44,538 nucleotides of DNA from an uncultured Bacteroidales bacterium (GCA_944325505.1 CALVAJ010000016.1:1-44538), one strand, 5' to 3'. Shown: positions 17,637 through 24,872, numbered from the stretch's first letter. Notes: generated from the letters alone by a model not told the origin. A program made the numbers and translations.

Positions 17637-18431
17637 ATGGTGAAGTTCATGAGTTTTTCCAGCGGCAGCTGCGGTAACTGCTATTATTTCGGTGACGGAG
17701 ACAACGGTATAATCATCGATGCCGGAGTAAGTCTCAAGAGACTGAAACGGTCCCTTGAAGCGAACGGTCTGTCATTTGATTCCTTCGGAGCGGTTTTGGT
17801 GACCCATGACCATCTGGATCATATCAGGCATCTTGGCTCGTTCTGCAAGCGTCTCCACAAGCCGGTCTATGCCACGTCCACTTTGCACAGGGCCCTTGCC
17901 AGACATACATTCACGGCCGACCATATAGCATCGTGCCGGCATATACTTCCGGACGAGGACGCTGAAACCGTATGCGGAATGCAGGTCCGCCATTTCATCG
18001 TCCCTCATGACGCTACCCAGACTGTCGGCTATGCCATCAGCTATGCCGGGCACCGGTTCGTGATAATGACAGATCTGGGCCGCATGACCGATGAAGCTGT
18101 CGCTTATGCGGAAGAAGCGGATACGGTAGTCCTGGAGTCAAACTATGATATGGATATGCTGATGGGCGGTCCTTATACTTATGACCTGAAAATGCGGATA
18201 GTCCAGGGAAACGGCCATTTAAGCAATGATGAATGCGCATCTGCGATACGCCGGTTCTGGCATCCGGGCCTCAGGAACCTTTTCCTGTGCCATCTCAGTG
18301 AAAACAACAATACCGCCGAACTGGCTTACCGCTGTTCTGCCGATGCTCTCAAGGCCTCGGGTGCGGCAAAGGGCACAGTCTCCCTCCGCTGTCTTCCACG
18401 TACCTATCCTTCCGATCTTTTTACACTATAG
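17637..18431 (+). CDS. MBL-fold metallo-hydrolase, WalJ/YycJ-like
   Basis: A metallo-beta-lactamase-fold hydrolase of the YycJ/WalJ-like group, predicted to be a cytoplasmic phosphodiesterase or nuclease; the exact substrate is not settled. The N-terminus MVKFMSFSSGSCGNCYY is the family hallmark. The metal motif THDHLDH lies at 56-62. Further ligand regions are FIVPHDA, VIMTDLG, LESNYDMDML and GHLSNDE, with CHLSENNN near the end. The length of 264 aa from the chosen ATG matches the family. It is translated from an SD embedded in the upstream TPR gene. It is not an antibiotic-resistance beta-lactamase: there is no signal peptide and the family is different. Confidence 0.9.
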   Translation: MVKFMSFSSGSCGNCYYFGDGDNGIIIDAGVSLKRLKRSLEANGLSFDSFGAVLVTHDHLDHIRHLGSFCKRLHKPVYATSTLHRALARHTFTADHIASCRHILPDEDAETVCGMQVRHFIVPHDATQTVGYAISYAGHRFVIMTDLGRMTDEAVAYAEEADTVVLESNYDMDMLMGGPYTYDLKMRIVQGNGHLSNDECASAIRRFWHPGLRNLFLCHLSENNNTAELAYRCSADALKASGAAKGTVSLRCLPRTYPSDLFTL

Positions 18432-18480
18432 CGGCTCCCGATACGACGACAGAGAATCTCCTTGTACAGTTATATATGAA

Positions 18481-18510
18481 AAAAAACAGACTGACCTTCA
18501 GGTCAGTCTG
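18481..18510 (-). terminator. Rho-independent terminator of rpsU
   Basis: A perfect 10-bp stem (18487-18496 with 18501-18510) with a four-base loop is followed on the minus strand by at least six T (A-run at 18481-18486). It starts 25 bases after the rpsU stop. With the rpsU promoter it makes rpsU a single-gene transcript. It also separates rpsU from the convergent metallo-hydrolase. Confidence 0.92.
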
Positions 18511-18535
18511 CCTATGTTTCTTTTCAGGAGATAGA

Positions 18536-18730
18536 TTACTGCTCGTCCATCAACTGCATATGCTGAACGTAGATGGCTTTCTTGATTTCCTCTCTCCTTT
18601 TTACGGACGGCTTTACGAAAGCTTTCCTTGCACGGAGTTCACGGATAGCGCCGGTCTTCTCGAATTTCCTCTTGAATTTCTTGAGTGCCTTCTCTATGTT
18701 CTCGCCTTCTTTTACAGGTACTATAATCAT
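18536..18730 (-). CDS. rpsU: 30S ribosomal protein bS21
   Basis: Ribosomal protein bS21, a small basic protein of the 30S platform close to the 3' end of 16S rRNA. The 64-aa sequence is highly charged, with IEKALKKFKRKFEKTG and LRARKAFVKPSVKRREEIKK typical of the family. In Bacteroidota, published ribosome work on Flavobacterium (recalled from memory) shows bS21 helping to sequester the anti-SD through a tyrosine at position 54. Tyr54 is present here, in IYVQHM. The gene has its own promoter, an unusually perfect SD and a dedicated terminator, which suggests it is regulated independently and possibly by its own level. Confidence 0.96.
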   Translation of the reverse strand: MIIVPVKEGENIEKALKKFKRKFEKTGAIRELRARKAFVKPSVKRREEIKKAIYVQHMQLMDEQ

Positions 18731-18736
18731 CGCTTA

Positions 18737-18749
18737 ATCACCTCCTTTT
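18737..18749 (-). promoter_or_regulatory. perfect extended Shine-Dalgarno of rpsU
   Basis: The minus strand reads AAAAGGAGGTGAT, complementary over its whole core to the universal 16S 3' end (ATCACCTCCTTT). It lies about 6-10 bases from the rpsU ATG. It is the longest anti-SD match seen in this window, where most genes have none. Confidence 0.85.
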
Positions 18750-18761
18750 GTTTTGCGGGTG

Positions 18762-18791
18762 CAAAGGTAGTCAAATTATTTGATATTCAAA
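18762..18791 (-). promoter_or_regulatory. promoter of rpsU
   Basis: Minus-strand TTTG (18791-18788), 18 bases, then TACCTTTG (18769-18762). This fits TAnnTTTG with a nearly standard spacer. The -33 end lies within the last codons of the sirtuin gene. Confidence 0.75.
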
Positions 18792-19489
18792 ATATTTTTG
18801 AATGCCTCCATCCCTTTTGTGGCGACATCTTCTATATGTGTGATCCTGGAGTCATGCACAGGTACTTCTTTCGGGTCTATAATATATATAGGTGTATCCG
18901 GACCGGCGTATCTGTACAGTCCGGCGGCAGGGTAGACCTGGAGCGAAGTCCCTACAATCAGCATTATATCAGCCTTTTCTACCGTATCGATTGCTTTTTC
19001 TATTTTCGGTACGGCTTCCCCGAACCATACGATATGCGGCCGCAGCTGCGCTCCGTTCGGTGCCTTGTCTCCGAGATGTATTTCTCCGTACCCTATGTCG
19101 AATACGGATTCTTCCGAAAAGCCGTCATTTTCATTGCAGCAGTTTTCGGGACGGACCTTGGTCAGCTCTCCGTGCAGGTGGATGATACGGGTGGAACCTG
19201 CCCTTTCATGCAGGTTGTCCACGTTCTGGGTAATGACGGTAACATCATAATCCTTTTCGAGCGAAGCTATGAGCTCATGGGCTTCATTCGGCCTGACGCC
19301 TGCAAGCTGCGTCCTTCTGGCATTGTAGAAATCGAGCATCAGACCGGGGTTCCTGTACCAGCCGTCAATTGAGGCCACATCCTCCACATTGTAGTTCTCC
19401 CACAGCCCTCCGCTGTCTCTGAAAGTGCTTATTCCGCTTTCCGCACTCACTCCTGCTCCGGTGAGTACCGCTATCGTTTTCTTTTTCAT
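18776..19489 (-). CDS. Sir2-family NAD+-dependent protein deacylase
   Basis: A sirtuin that removes acyl groups from lysines using NAD+. Motifs: GAGVSAESGISTFRDSGGLW (11-30), TQNVDNLHERAG, catalytic His106 in HLHGEL, and LRPHIVWFGE. Tyr55 and Arg58 (FYNARR) form the YxxR signature of CobB/SIRT5-type (class III) sirtuins, pointing to desuccinylase or demalonylase activity. The zinc-binding module is reduced: only a Cys-Cys pair (ENCCNENDG) is seen and the second pair is absent, as in some other Bacteroidales sirtuins by my recollection. The length of 237 aa is normal. The gene starts 5 bases after the AAA ATPase gene, so both probably share one message. Confidence 0.92.
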   Translation of the reverse strand: MKKKTIAVLTGAGVSAESGISTFRDSGGLWENYNVEDVASIDGWYRNPGLMLDFYNARRTQLAGVRPNEAHELIASLEKDYDVTVITQNVDNLHERAGSTRIIHLHGELTKVRPENCCNENDGFSEESVFDIGYGEIHLGDKAPNGAQLRPHIVWFGEAVPKIEKAIDTVEKADIMLIVGTSLQVYPAAGLYRYAGPDTPIYIIDPKEVPVHDSRITHIEDVATKGMEAFKNILNIK

Positions 19490-19494
19490 TTCCG

Positions 19495-20652
19495 TTACAG
19501 ATCAGGGATTTCGAAATAATATTTACGCAGCCAGTATTCGAACAGAGGGTCAAGTACCGACGGTTCCTCCCTCTCGTTGAATGTGATGATTTCCTTTTTG
19601 CACAGGGCATCCTTGACTCTTCTGACATTGGCTGAAGAATTCAGTGAGTACTTTTCTATCACATCCGTAGAACTGAATTTTACGACACTCTCAAGTATGG
19701 CCCTCAGAAGGCTTGTCTGATGGCTGGTCAGGTTTCCCGTTATGCGCATGAAATGAGGCTCATGGAGAGACAGTTCCGTCCTGAGCGCTTCCATCAGTAT
19801 GCCTTCGTTGATATATCCTTTGGTCAGGGAATCGCATGTGGCCATGAAATGATTGATATACCACATGTTGCCCTTGAACAGTCTTGCGGTTGAGGAAATC
19901 ATGTCCTGCTCTATGACTTTGCCGCTGTTCTGGAATCCGCGCATAACGTGCTCGATTATTTCCATTTCGTCGATGTTCTGCATCGGCACATGCTCGACAA
20001 GCCTGTGGAAGTACTTGTACTCGTCGAATATGTATTTCATGGCATTTACACGGGATCCTGAGAAAATAAAGCAGCATGTACCTCCCGTCAGCCCCCTGTT
20101 CTGCTGCATCGCTTCCCTGAGTGCCTGGAAGATATCTTCGAAGCGGCTGTCTTCCATAAGGTTCTGGAATTCTTCGATGATGACGAACAGTCTTGTCCCG
20201 TGTTCTTCCGCAATCCTTCCGGGAAGACCGGTCATCGCACGGATATCCCCCGTATCAGGAGCACTGCTTGCCGATACCACTTCATCATATCGGGCGAACC
20301 TTTCCCTGTCGAATACGAAATGCGTACCTGCCAGCATCCCGGATATGGTCTCCTCATATTCTGCCGGAGTGGAACAGCAGGACCGGATAACCGCTGACCC
20401 GAATCTGGTCAGGAATGTCCCTGTGTCCCTTATGTTGAACAGGTTCAGGTCGCAGACGGTGAACTGCTCCCCTTTGATGCGCATATTGAACAGAGCCTGC
20501 TGTATAAGGGACCGTTTTCCGGATTTGGGCGGTCCGTAAATGACTACGTTCTCTCCTGCTCCGAGGAGATTCCCCAGCGCATTGCACTCGGCTTTCCTCC
20601 CGATGAAATTCCTGCCTGTTACGTATGTACTGTATATGAAAGGCATATCCAT
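19495..20652 (-). CDS. AAA-type ATP-binding protein (archaeal-ATPase-like)
   Basis: A STAND/AAA-like P-loop ATPase of unknown role. Walker A is GPPKSGKRS (40-48) and Walker B LFVIIEEF (about 155-162), followed by a sensor-like FIFSGS. The C-terminal part (about 305-365) has a winged-helix-like pattern with LLRAILESVVKFSSTDVI and RRVKDALCKKEIITF, ending DPLFEYWLRKYYF. This arrangement matches the archaeal-ATPase/DUF234-type proteins common in Bacteroidales, whose function is uncharacterised. The start is the ATG at 20652; an internal ATG two codons later is also possible. It is upstream of, and almost touching, the sirtuin gene. Confidence 0.8.
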   Translation of the reverse strand: MDMPFIYSTYVTGRNFIGRKAECNALGNLLGAGENVVIYGPPKSGKRSLIQQALFNMRIKGEQFTVCDLNLFNIRDTGTFLTRFGSAVIRSCCSTPAEYEETISGMLAGTHFVFDRERFARYDEVVSASSAPDTGDIRAMTGLPGRIAEEHGTRLFVIIEEFQNLMEDSRFEDIFQALREAMQQNRGLTGGTCCFIFSGSRVNAMKYIFDEYKYFHRLVEHVPMQNIDEMEIIEHVMRGFQNSGKVIEQDMISSTARLFKGNMWYINHFMATCDSLTKGYINEGILMEALRTELSLHEPHFMRITGNLTSHQTSLLRAILESVVKFSSTDVIEKYSLNSSANVRRVKDALCKKEIITFNEREEPSVLDPLFEYWLRKYYFEIPDL

Positions 20653-20678
20653 ATGGATGAAGTGTTCGGTTCTGTCTG

Positions 20679-20686
20679 CAAAAATA
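20679..20686 (-). promoter_or_regulatory. -7 element for the ATPase-sirtuin operon
   Basis: Minus-strand TATTTTTG fits TAnnTTTG, 26 bases before the ATG at 20652. No clear -33 TTG is seen. Confidence 0.5.
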
Positions 20687-20703
20687 GAAAAAAGTGAAAT
20701 CCG

Positions 20704-20737
20704 TTTGCTTTTTTATTATATAAATTCCCTATATTTG
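20704..20737 (+). promoter_or_regulatory. promoter of the outer-membrane barrel gene at 20860
   Basis: TTTG at 20704-20707 and TATATTTG at 20730-20737, separated by 22 bases, slightly longer than usual. The -7 element is a perfect match. The leader is about 115 bases. Confidence 0.6.
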
Positions 20738-20786
20738 TCCAGCCGATAAGGCATAAGTGTGTCGTTTTCTGTTGTGGTGAAAATGT

Positions 20787-20844
20787 GTGCGGCGCCGCAC
20801 TGGTTTTCTAATGTTTAAATCATGCCCTGGTGTGCCGCAGGGGC
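20787..20844 (+). other. structured 5' leader of the outer-membrane barrel gene
   Basis: The 14-base perfect palindrome GTGCGGCGCCGCAC at 20787-20800 is followed by a second stem, CCCTG/CAGGG, at 20825-20829 and 20838-20842. Both lie between the promoter and the ATG at 20860. There is no T-run, so these are not standard terminators. They could stabilise the message or be a regulatory target. Confidence 0.45.
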
Positions 20845-20859
20845 CTAATTTATTAAATT

Positions 20860-21597
20860 ATGAAAAAAGTATTTGCTGCAGTGGCAGCCGTGCTGTTGTG
20901 CGCATCCGCATCCTATGCGCAGAATTTCCGTGACATGTTCCGCAGTGACGCCAAGGGGGAAATCGAGTATGGTGTCCGTGCCGGACTTAACATTTCCGAC
21001 ATTACCGGAAAATATACGGGCGGAGGAATGTCTGTAAAGGCTGACCTGAAGTCTCTTGCCGGTTTTCATGTCGGAGGCGTAGTCGGTATTCCTATTACAA
21101 ATGGATTCTACCTGCAGCCGGGTCTCATGTTCTCGTCAAAAGGTGCAAGAGACGTATATAAGGACAGCGGAGAGGGCTGGTCTGAGAAAAGCGTGTCCAA
21201 GATGTTCCCGGTATATATGGAGATTCCGGTACTTGCTTCATTCAGGGCTGATATCGTTGACAATGTGAAACTTCATGTCAATGTAGGACCGTATTTCGGT
21301 ATCGGGCTCGGCGGTAATGTTACCGGAAAATATGAATGGACGGAAGACGGTCAGTCCGGATCCGGGAAATCCGATCCGTATCCTCTCTTCGGAAAATCCG
21401 ATGAAAACAAGGAGCGCGGAAATATGCAGCGTTTCGACTTCGGACTTTCATTCGGTGCGGGAGTCGCTCTGTGGCAGCACTATTATGTCGGTCTGAAATA
21501 TGATCTCGGACTTGTGAACATGGCGGTAAAGGACCTTGCGAATTCAGTCAAGTATCATAACGGCACTTTCGCCATCACCCTCGGATACAATTTCTAA
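20860..21597 (+). CDS. PorT-family outer-membrane beta-barrel protein
   Basis: A second small outer-membrane barrel of the porin/PorT-like family. The signal peptide (about 1-20, ending ASYAQ) is followed by GVRAGLNISDITGKY, which is the family's common first strand. Further strands include FHVGGVVGIPITNGFYLQPG and LHVNVGPYFGIGLGGNV, and the last strand FAITLGYNF ends in the BAM-type aromatic residue. The length of 245 aa is typical. The gene has its own promoter and a long structured leader, and is followed by a good terminator. The substrate is unknown. Confidence 0.85.
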   Translation: MKKVFAAVAAVLLCASASYAQNFRDMFRSDAKGEIEYGVRAGLNISDITGKYTGGGMSVKADLKSLAGFHVGGVVGIPITNGFYLQPGLMFSSKGARDVYKDSGEGWSEKSVSKMFPVYMEIPVLASFRADIVDNVKLHVNVGPYFGIGLGGNVTGKYEWTEDGQSGSGKSDPYPLFGKSDENKERGNMQRFDFGLSFGAGVALWQHYYVGLKYDLGLVNMAVKDLANSVKYHNGTFAITLGYNF

Positions 21598-21623
21598 ATT
21601 ACAGAATTTGAATTAATTGCATA

Positions 21624-21665
21624 GGGCGAAGATGTTGGGATTGCCTGTCACACCTTCGCCCTTTT
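21624..21665 (+). terminator. Rho-independent terminator after the barrel gene
   Basis: GGGCGAAG (21624-21631) pairs with CTTCGCCC (21654-21661), extended by TGT/ACA after a mismatch, and is followed by TTTT. It lies 27 bases after the stop at 21597 and 30 bases before the next gene. Confidence 0.85.
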
Positions 21666-21694
21666 CATGTACACTTAAGAAAAATATAAAACTT

Positions 21695-22102
21695 ATGAAA
21701 AAGATTATTTATGTGATAGCGGCCCTTTTGATGGTTCCTGTATTTTCCGGCTGCGAGAAAGAAGATGATGTAAATATAGGTTATCTTATCGGCAAATGGA
21801 TGCAGTACCAGCGGATGGACGAGGACGGGGAGAAAGAGAATGTCGGTCCTGAGACAGGAGAGGAATATTATGTGGAATTCAGAGAGGACGGAACAGGGAT
21901 AATTACCAACAACGGGGTTTCAGGCAATTTCACATGGGAGATTTCAGACAGGACTTTGAGTGTTTACGGCCAATATGATTATATAGGCGACATGGAAATG
22001 ACAATAGACCGTCTGACAAGCGACGAGCTGGTTCTGATGACGAGCGAAAGCTATGAAGGGCATGTCTACCGCTATTATGCCTATTTTAGGAGAGTGGAGT
22101 AG
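21695..22102 (+). CDS. small lipocalin-like lipoprotein of unknown function
   Basis: A 135-aa envelope lipoprotein. I chose the ATG at 21695 because it begins a proper signal peptide with a lipobox (VFSGC, Cys20); an in-frame upstream TTG at 21617 would overlap the terminator. The mature part starts with an acidic stretch. It has GYLIGKWMQYQ, EYYVEFREDGTGII and FTWEISDRTLSVYG, the pattern of lipocalin-like domains in Bacteroidota lipoproteins. Only a short AT-rich spacer without a clear promoter separates it from the upstream terminator, so it may depend on read-through. The ligand is unknown. Confidence 0.75.
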   Translation: MKKIIYVIAALLMVPVFSGCEKEDDVNIGYLIGKWMQYQRMDEDGEKENVGPETGEEYYVEFREDGTGIITNNGVSGNFTWEISDRTLSVYGQYDYIGDMEMTIDRLTSDELVLMTSESYEGHVYRYYAYFRRVE

Positions 22103-22117
22103 AAAAACGCTTTTTAT

Positions 22118-22148
22118 TTTGCCGGAATCGGGAAAAGTATTATCTTTG
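22118..22148 (+). promoter_or_regulatory. promoter of rplU-rpmA
   Basis: TTTG (22118-22121), 19 bases, TATCTTTG (22141-22148): an exact match to the Bacteroidota consensus. Transcription should start near 22155. Confidence 0.87.
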
Positions 22149-22243
22149 CACCTCGGTAAAATTATATAGGGCTGTCAAGCTATTGATTAAGAGTCACTTG
22201 TGTGTCCGCTTGCAGTCAGGACTTTTAAAGTTTTTCATTATTT
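22149..22243 (+). other. 5' leader of rplU, possibly regulatory
   Basis: About 90 untranslated bases precede rplU. AAGAGTC (22189-22195) can pair with GACTTTT (22220-22226, one G-T pair) around a variable loop. No SD precedes the ATG. An autoregulatory ribosomal-protein leader is plausible but unproved. Confidence 0.35.
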
Positions 22244-22555
22244 ATGTACGCAATCGTAGATATTGCCGGACACCAGTTTAAAGTTGAGGCTGGTATGGAG
22301 ATCTTTGTCAACCGTCTTGCGGCTGAGAAAGGTGCTGCCGTTGAGTTTGACAAAGTGCTGCTCGTAGATGCAGACGGAGCTGTAAAGGTAGGGGCCCCTT
22401 ACGTTGAGGGAGCCGTAGTCAAGGCTACAGTCCTTGATGATACCTGCAGGGGAAAGAAGGTTCTGGTTTTCAAGAAAAAACGTCGTAAAGGATACCAGAA
22501 GCTGACCGGACACCGTCAGGACCTTACAAAGCTTCAGATTAACGAGATCGCTTAA
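22244..22555 (+). CDS. rplU: 50S ribosomal protein bL21
   Basis: Ribosomal protein bL21 of the large subunit, which binds 23S rRNA. The 103-aa sequence has the family start [17 protein letters not shown], the central [16 protein letters not shown] and the C-terminal RNA-binding [20 protein letters not shown]. It is normal in length. It is transcribed from a consensus promoter through a leader of about 90 bases and is followed 26 bases later by rpmA, the usual pairing. Confidence 0.97.
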   Translation: MYAIVDIAGHQFKVEAGMEIFVNRLAAEKGAAVEFDKVLLVDADGAVKVGAPYVEGAVVKATVLDDTCRGKKVLVFKKKRRKGYQKLTGHRQDLTKLQINEIA

Positions 22556-22565
22556 TTAACGTTTA

Positions 22566-22572
22566 GAGGAGG
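22566..22572 (+). promoter_or_regulatory. Shine-Dalgarno sequence of rpmA
   Basis: GAGGAGG lies 9 bases before the rpmA ATG. It is one of only a few clear SD sites in the window, and shorter than that of rpsU. Confidence 0.65.
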
Positions 22573-22581
22573 AATTGAATT

Positions 22582-22842
22582 ATGGCACATAAAAAAGGCG
22601 TCGGTAGTTCCAAGAACGGTCGTGAATCACACAGCAAACGTCTTGGTCTCAAGAAATTCGGTGGCCAGGCAGTTAAGGCCGGCAACATCCTTGTACGTCA
22701 GAGAGGCACTGTACATAATCCTGGAGCTAATGTAGGAATGGGTAGGGATCATACCCTTTATGCTCTTGTGGACGGAACAGTGGCATTCTGCAAGAAGGCT
22801 GAAAACAAATCTTTCGTCTCGGTGGTTCCGTTTGAGAACTAA
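22582..22842 (+). CDS. rpmA: 50S ribosomal protein bL27
   Basis: Ribosomal protein bL27, whose N-terminus reaches toward the peptidyl-transferase centre. The 86-aa product starts [20 protein letters not shown], which is the direct mature form and lacks the cleavable N-terminal extension known from Firmicutes. LGVKKFGGQ-like and [20 protein letters not shown] segments are diagnostic. It is co-transcribed with rplU and closed by a terminator 23 bases after the stop. Confidence 0.97.
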   Translation: MAHKKGVGSSKNGRESHSKRLGLKKFGGQAVKAGNILVRQRGTVHNPGANVGMGRDHTLYALVDGTVAFCKKAENKSFVSVVPFEN

Positions 22843-22865
22843 GGCTCGGGGGATTATGAAAATTA

Positions 22866-22912
22866 GAAGAGGACTGCAAGCTCCGGGTGAGTTTCAGCCC
22901 TCTTCATTTTTT
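22866..22912 (+). terminator. Rho-independent terminator of rplU-rpmA
   Basis: GAAGAGG-A-CTG (22866-22876) pairs with CAG-C-CCTCTTC (22895-22905), with one mismatch, followed by A and six T. Confidence 0.87.
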
Positions 22913-22944
22913 ACAATAATGAATAGAAATATAACAGATATACC

Positions 22945-24213
22945 ATGCTAACACTCAAATTGCTGCGTGAAGATCCTGAATACGTGATCAGGAAACTGGC
23001 AGTCAAGCATTTCGATGCACGTGAAATCGTTGAAAAGATAGTCGCTCTGGACAAGAACCGCAGAGACCTTCAGAAAGACCTGGATGCCTGCCTGGCAGAG
23101 CAGAAACGGAAAGCGGCCATGATAGGCAGTCTGATGAAAGAAGGAAAAAAGGCAGAGGCTGAGGCAGCCAAGAGCGAAGTGGCCTCGCTGAAAGAGCATT
23201 CAAAGGAGCTTGAAGCGGCCTCTGAAAAGAACAACGATGAGCTCATGTCGCTGATTGTCCTCCTTCCGAACATACCTTGCGACCTGGTTCCTGAAGGAAA
23301 GGATTCCAATGACAATCTTGTCGTGAAGACAGGAGGTACGGTCCCTGAACTCGGTCCGGATGCACTTCCTCACTGGGATCTTGCAAAGAAACTGGATATC
23401 ATTGATTTCGACTTGGGTGTCAAGCTTACCGGAGCAGGATTCCCGGTATATAAAGGTAAAGGGGCAAGACTCCAGAGGGCCCTTATCAACATGTTTCTGG
23501 ATATCAATACCAGGGCAGGGTATCTGGAAGTGGAGCCTCCGGTAATGGTCAACGAGGCTTCAGGCTTCGGTACCGGCCAGCTCCCCGACAAGGAAGGCCA
23601 GATGTACCATGCCACTCTCGACAATTTTTATCTTGTTCCTACGGCAGAAGTCCCTGTTACCAATATCTACAGGGATGTAATCCTTTCAGAGAACGATTTT
23701 CCTGTCAAGATGACGGCCTATACTCCTTGTTTCCGCAGGGAGGCCGGTTCATACGGGAAAGATGTCCGCGGGCTTAACAGGCTGCATCAGTTCGACAAGG
23801 TGGAAATAGTCAGGATAGAGAAACCTGAAAATTCATATGCCGCCCTGGACGATATGGTTGCGCATGTTGAAGGCATAGTCTGCAAGCTCGGGCTGCCTTA
23901 CAGGATACTCAGGCTTTGCGGCGGCGATCTCAGCTTTACTTCCGCCATAACATATGACTTCGAGGTCTATTCCGCGGCACAGGGAAGGTGGCTGGAGATA
24001 AGCTCCGTATCCAATTTCGAATCATATCAGGCCAACCGTCTGAAACTCAGGTATAAGGATGCCGACGGCAAGACTCAGCTCGCTCATACCCTTAACGGAA
24101 GTTCCCTTGCTTTGCCGCGTGTCGTGGCCGCACTTCTCGAAGACTTCCAGAAGGACGGGCATGTCATCATCCCTGAAGCCCTCAGGCCTTATACCGGCTT
24201 CGATATTATCTGA
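22945..24213 (+). CDS. serS: seryl-tRNA synthetase
   Basis: A class II aminoacyl-tRNA synthetase that charges tRNA-Ser and tRNA-Sec with serine. The N-terminal coiled-coil arm (about 28-105), rich in Lys/Glu/Ala, binds the tRNA variable arm. The catalytic domain has TRAGYLEVEPPVMVNEASGFGTGQLP, motif 2 FRREAGSYGKDVRGLNRLHQF and motif 3 NGSSLALPRVVAALLE. The length of 422 aa is standard. It follows the rpmA terminator and is followed 11 bases later by ruvC, so the two are probably co-transcribed. Confidence 0.97.
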   Translation: MLTLKLLREDPEYVIRKLAVKHFDAREIVEKIVALDKNRRDLQKDLDACLAEQKRKAAMIGSLMKEGKKAEAEAAKSEVASLKEHSKELEAASEKNNDELMSLIVLLPNIPCDLVPEGKDSNDNLVVKTGGTVPELGPDALPHWDLAKKLDIIDFDLGVKLTGAGFPVYKGKGARLQRALINMFLDINTRAGYLEVEPPVMVNEASGFGTGQLPDKEGQMYHATLDNFYLVPTAEVPVTNIYRDVILSENDFPVKMTAYTPCFRREAGSYGKDVRGLNRLHQFDKVEIVRIEKPENSYAALDDMVAHVEGIVCKLGLPYRILRLCGGDLSFTSAITYDFEVYSAAQGRWLEISSVSNFESYQANRLKLRYKDADGKTQLAHTLNGSSLALPRVVAALLEDFQKDGHVIIPEALRPYTGFDII

Positions 24214-24224
24214 AGCTGAAATTT

Positions 24225-24803
24225 ATGAAAACAGGTCTTCTGGACAAAGTCATATTGGGCATAGACCCCGGAACCAACATATTGGGTTACGGGGTCATTG
24301 CTGTAGGGGAGAAGGGCCCCAGGTATTTGACGATGGGCACCATCGACATGAGGAAGGAGAAGGATGCGTTCAGGAAACTTGATATGATCTTTACCGGTAC
24401 GGGACAGATAATGGACCGGTATCATCCGGATTTCGTGGCTGTGGAATCCCCCTTCTACGGGAAAAACCCTCAGGTAATACTCAAGCTCGGCAGGGCTCAG
24501 GGCGCGGCAATTACAGCCGCCCTGCATAGAGGGATTCCCGTGGAGGAATATGCCCCGAGAAAAGCAAAAGCCGCGATAACAGGTGTCGGCTCCGCTTCCA
24601 AGGAGCAGGTATGCAACATGCTGTGCAAAATCCTCCGTCTGGAACTTTCTCCGGAGCATCTTGACGCTACGGATGCCCTGGCGATAGCCTTGTGTCATTA
24701 CTACAGGCTTACCAGTCCCCTTGCAGAGGTCAGGTCCTCATCCGGTTGGGAGAAATTTATTGAAGATAATCCGGACAGAGTAAAAAATGACATCCGTCAT
24801 TAA
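24225..24803 (+). CDS. ruvC: Holliday-junction endonuclease RuvC
   Basis: The dimeric Mg2+-dependent resolvase that cuts Holliday junctions, working with RuvAB. The RNase H-like catalytic tetrad is complete: Asp14 (LGIDPGTN), Glu74 (VAVESPF), and Asp147 and Asp150 (HLDATDALAIALCH). The RAQGAA helix is also present. The length of 192 aa is normal, with a short extra C-terminal tail. It lies just downstream of serS, and ruvA/ruvB are not in the window. Confidence 0.97.
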   Translation: MKTGLLDKVILGIDPGTNILGYGVIAVGEKGPRYLTMGTIDMRKEKDAFRKLDMIFTGTGQIMDRYHPDFVAVESPFYGKNPQVILKLGRAQGAAITAALHRGIPVEEYAPRKAKAAITGVGSASKEQVCNMLCKILRLELSPEHLDATDALAIALCHYYRLTSPLAEVRSSSGWEKFIEDNPDRVKNDIRH

Positions 24804-24872
24804 ACTTGGAAGTCGGTGCTGTGTCTAATCACTCGGTTTTTTTGTTGCGGAATGAATAAAACGGATTGACGA

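Noticed and set aside
17637-18431. Antibiotic-resistance metallo-beta-lactamase
   Set aside because: No signal peptide; the N-terminal SFSSGSCGNCYY and overall pattern belong to the YycJ/WalJ-like cytoplasmic hydrolases.
18476-19372. 298-codon open frame on the plus strand
   Set aside because: It overlaps rpsU, its terminator and the sirtuin gene in antisense and resembles no protein.
18776-20652. Sirtuin-ATPase pair as a known anti-phage system
   Set aside because: The sirtuin is a compact class III deacylase and the ATPase is not HerA-like; no other defence genes are nearby. Kept only as a low-interest finding.
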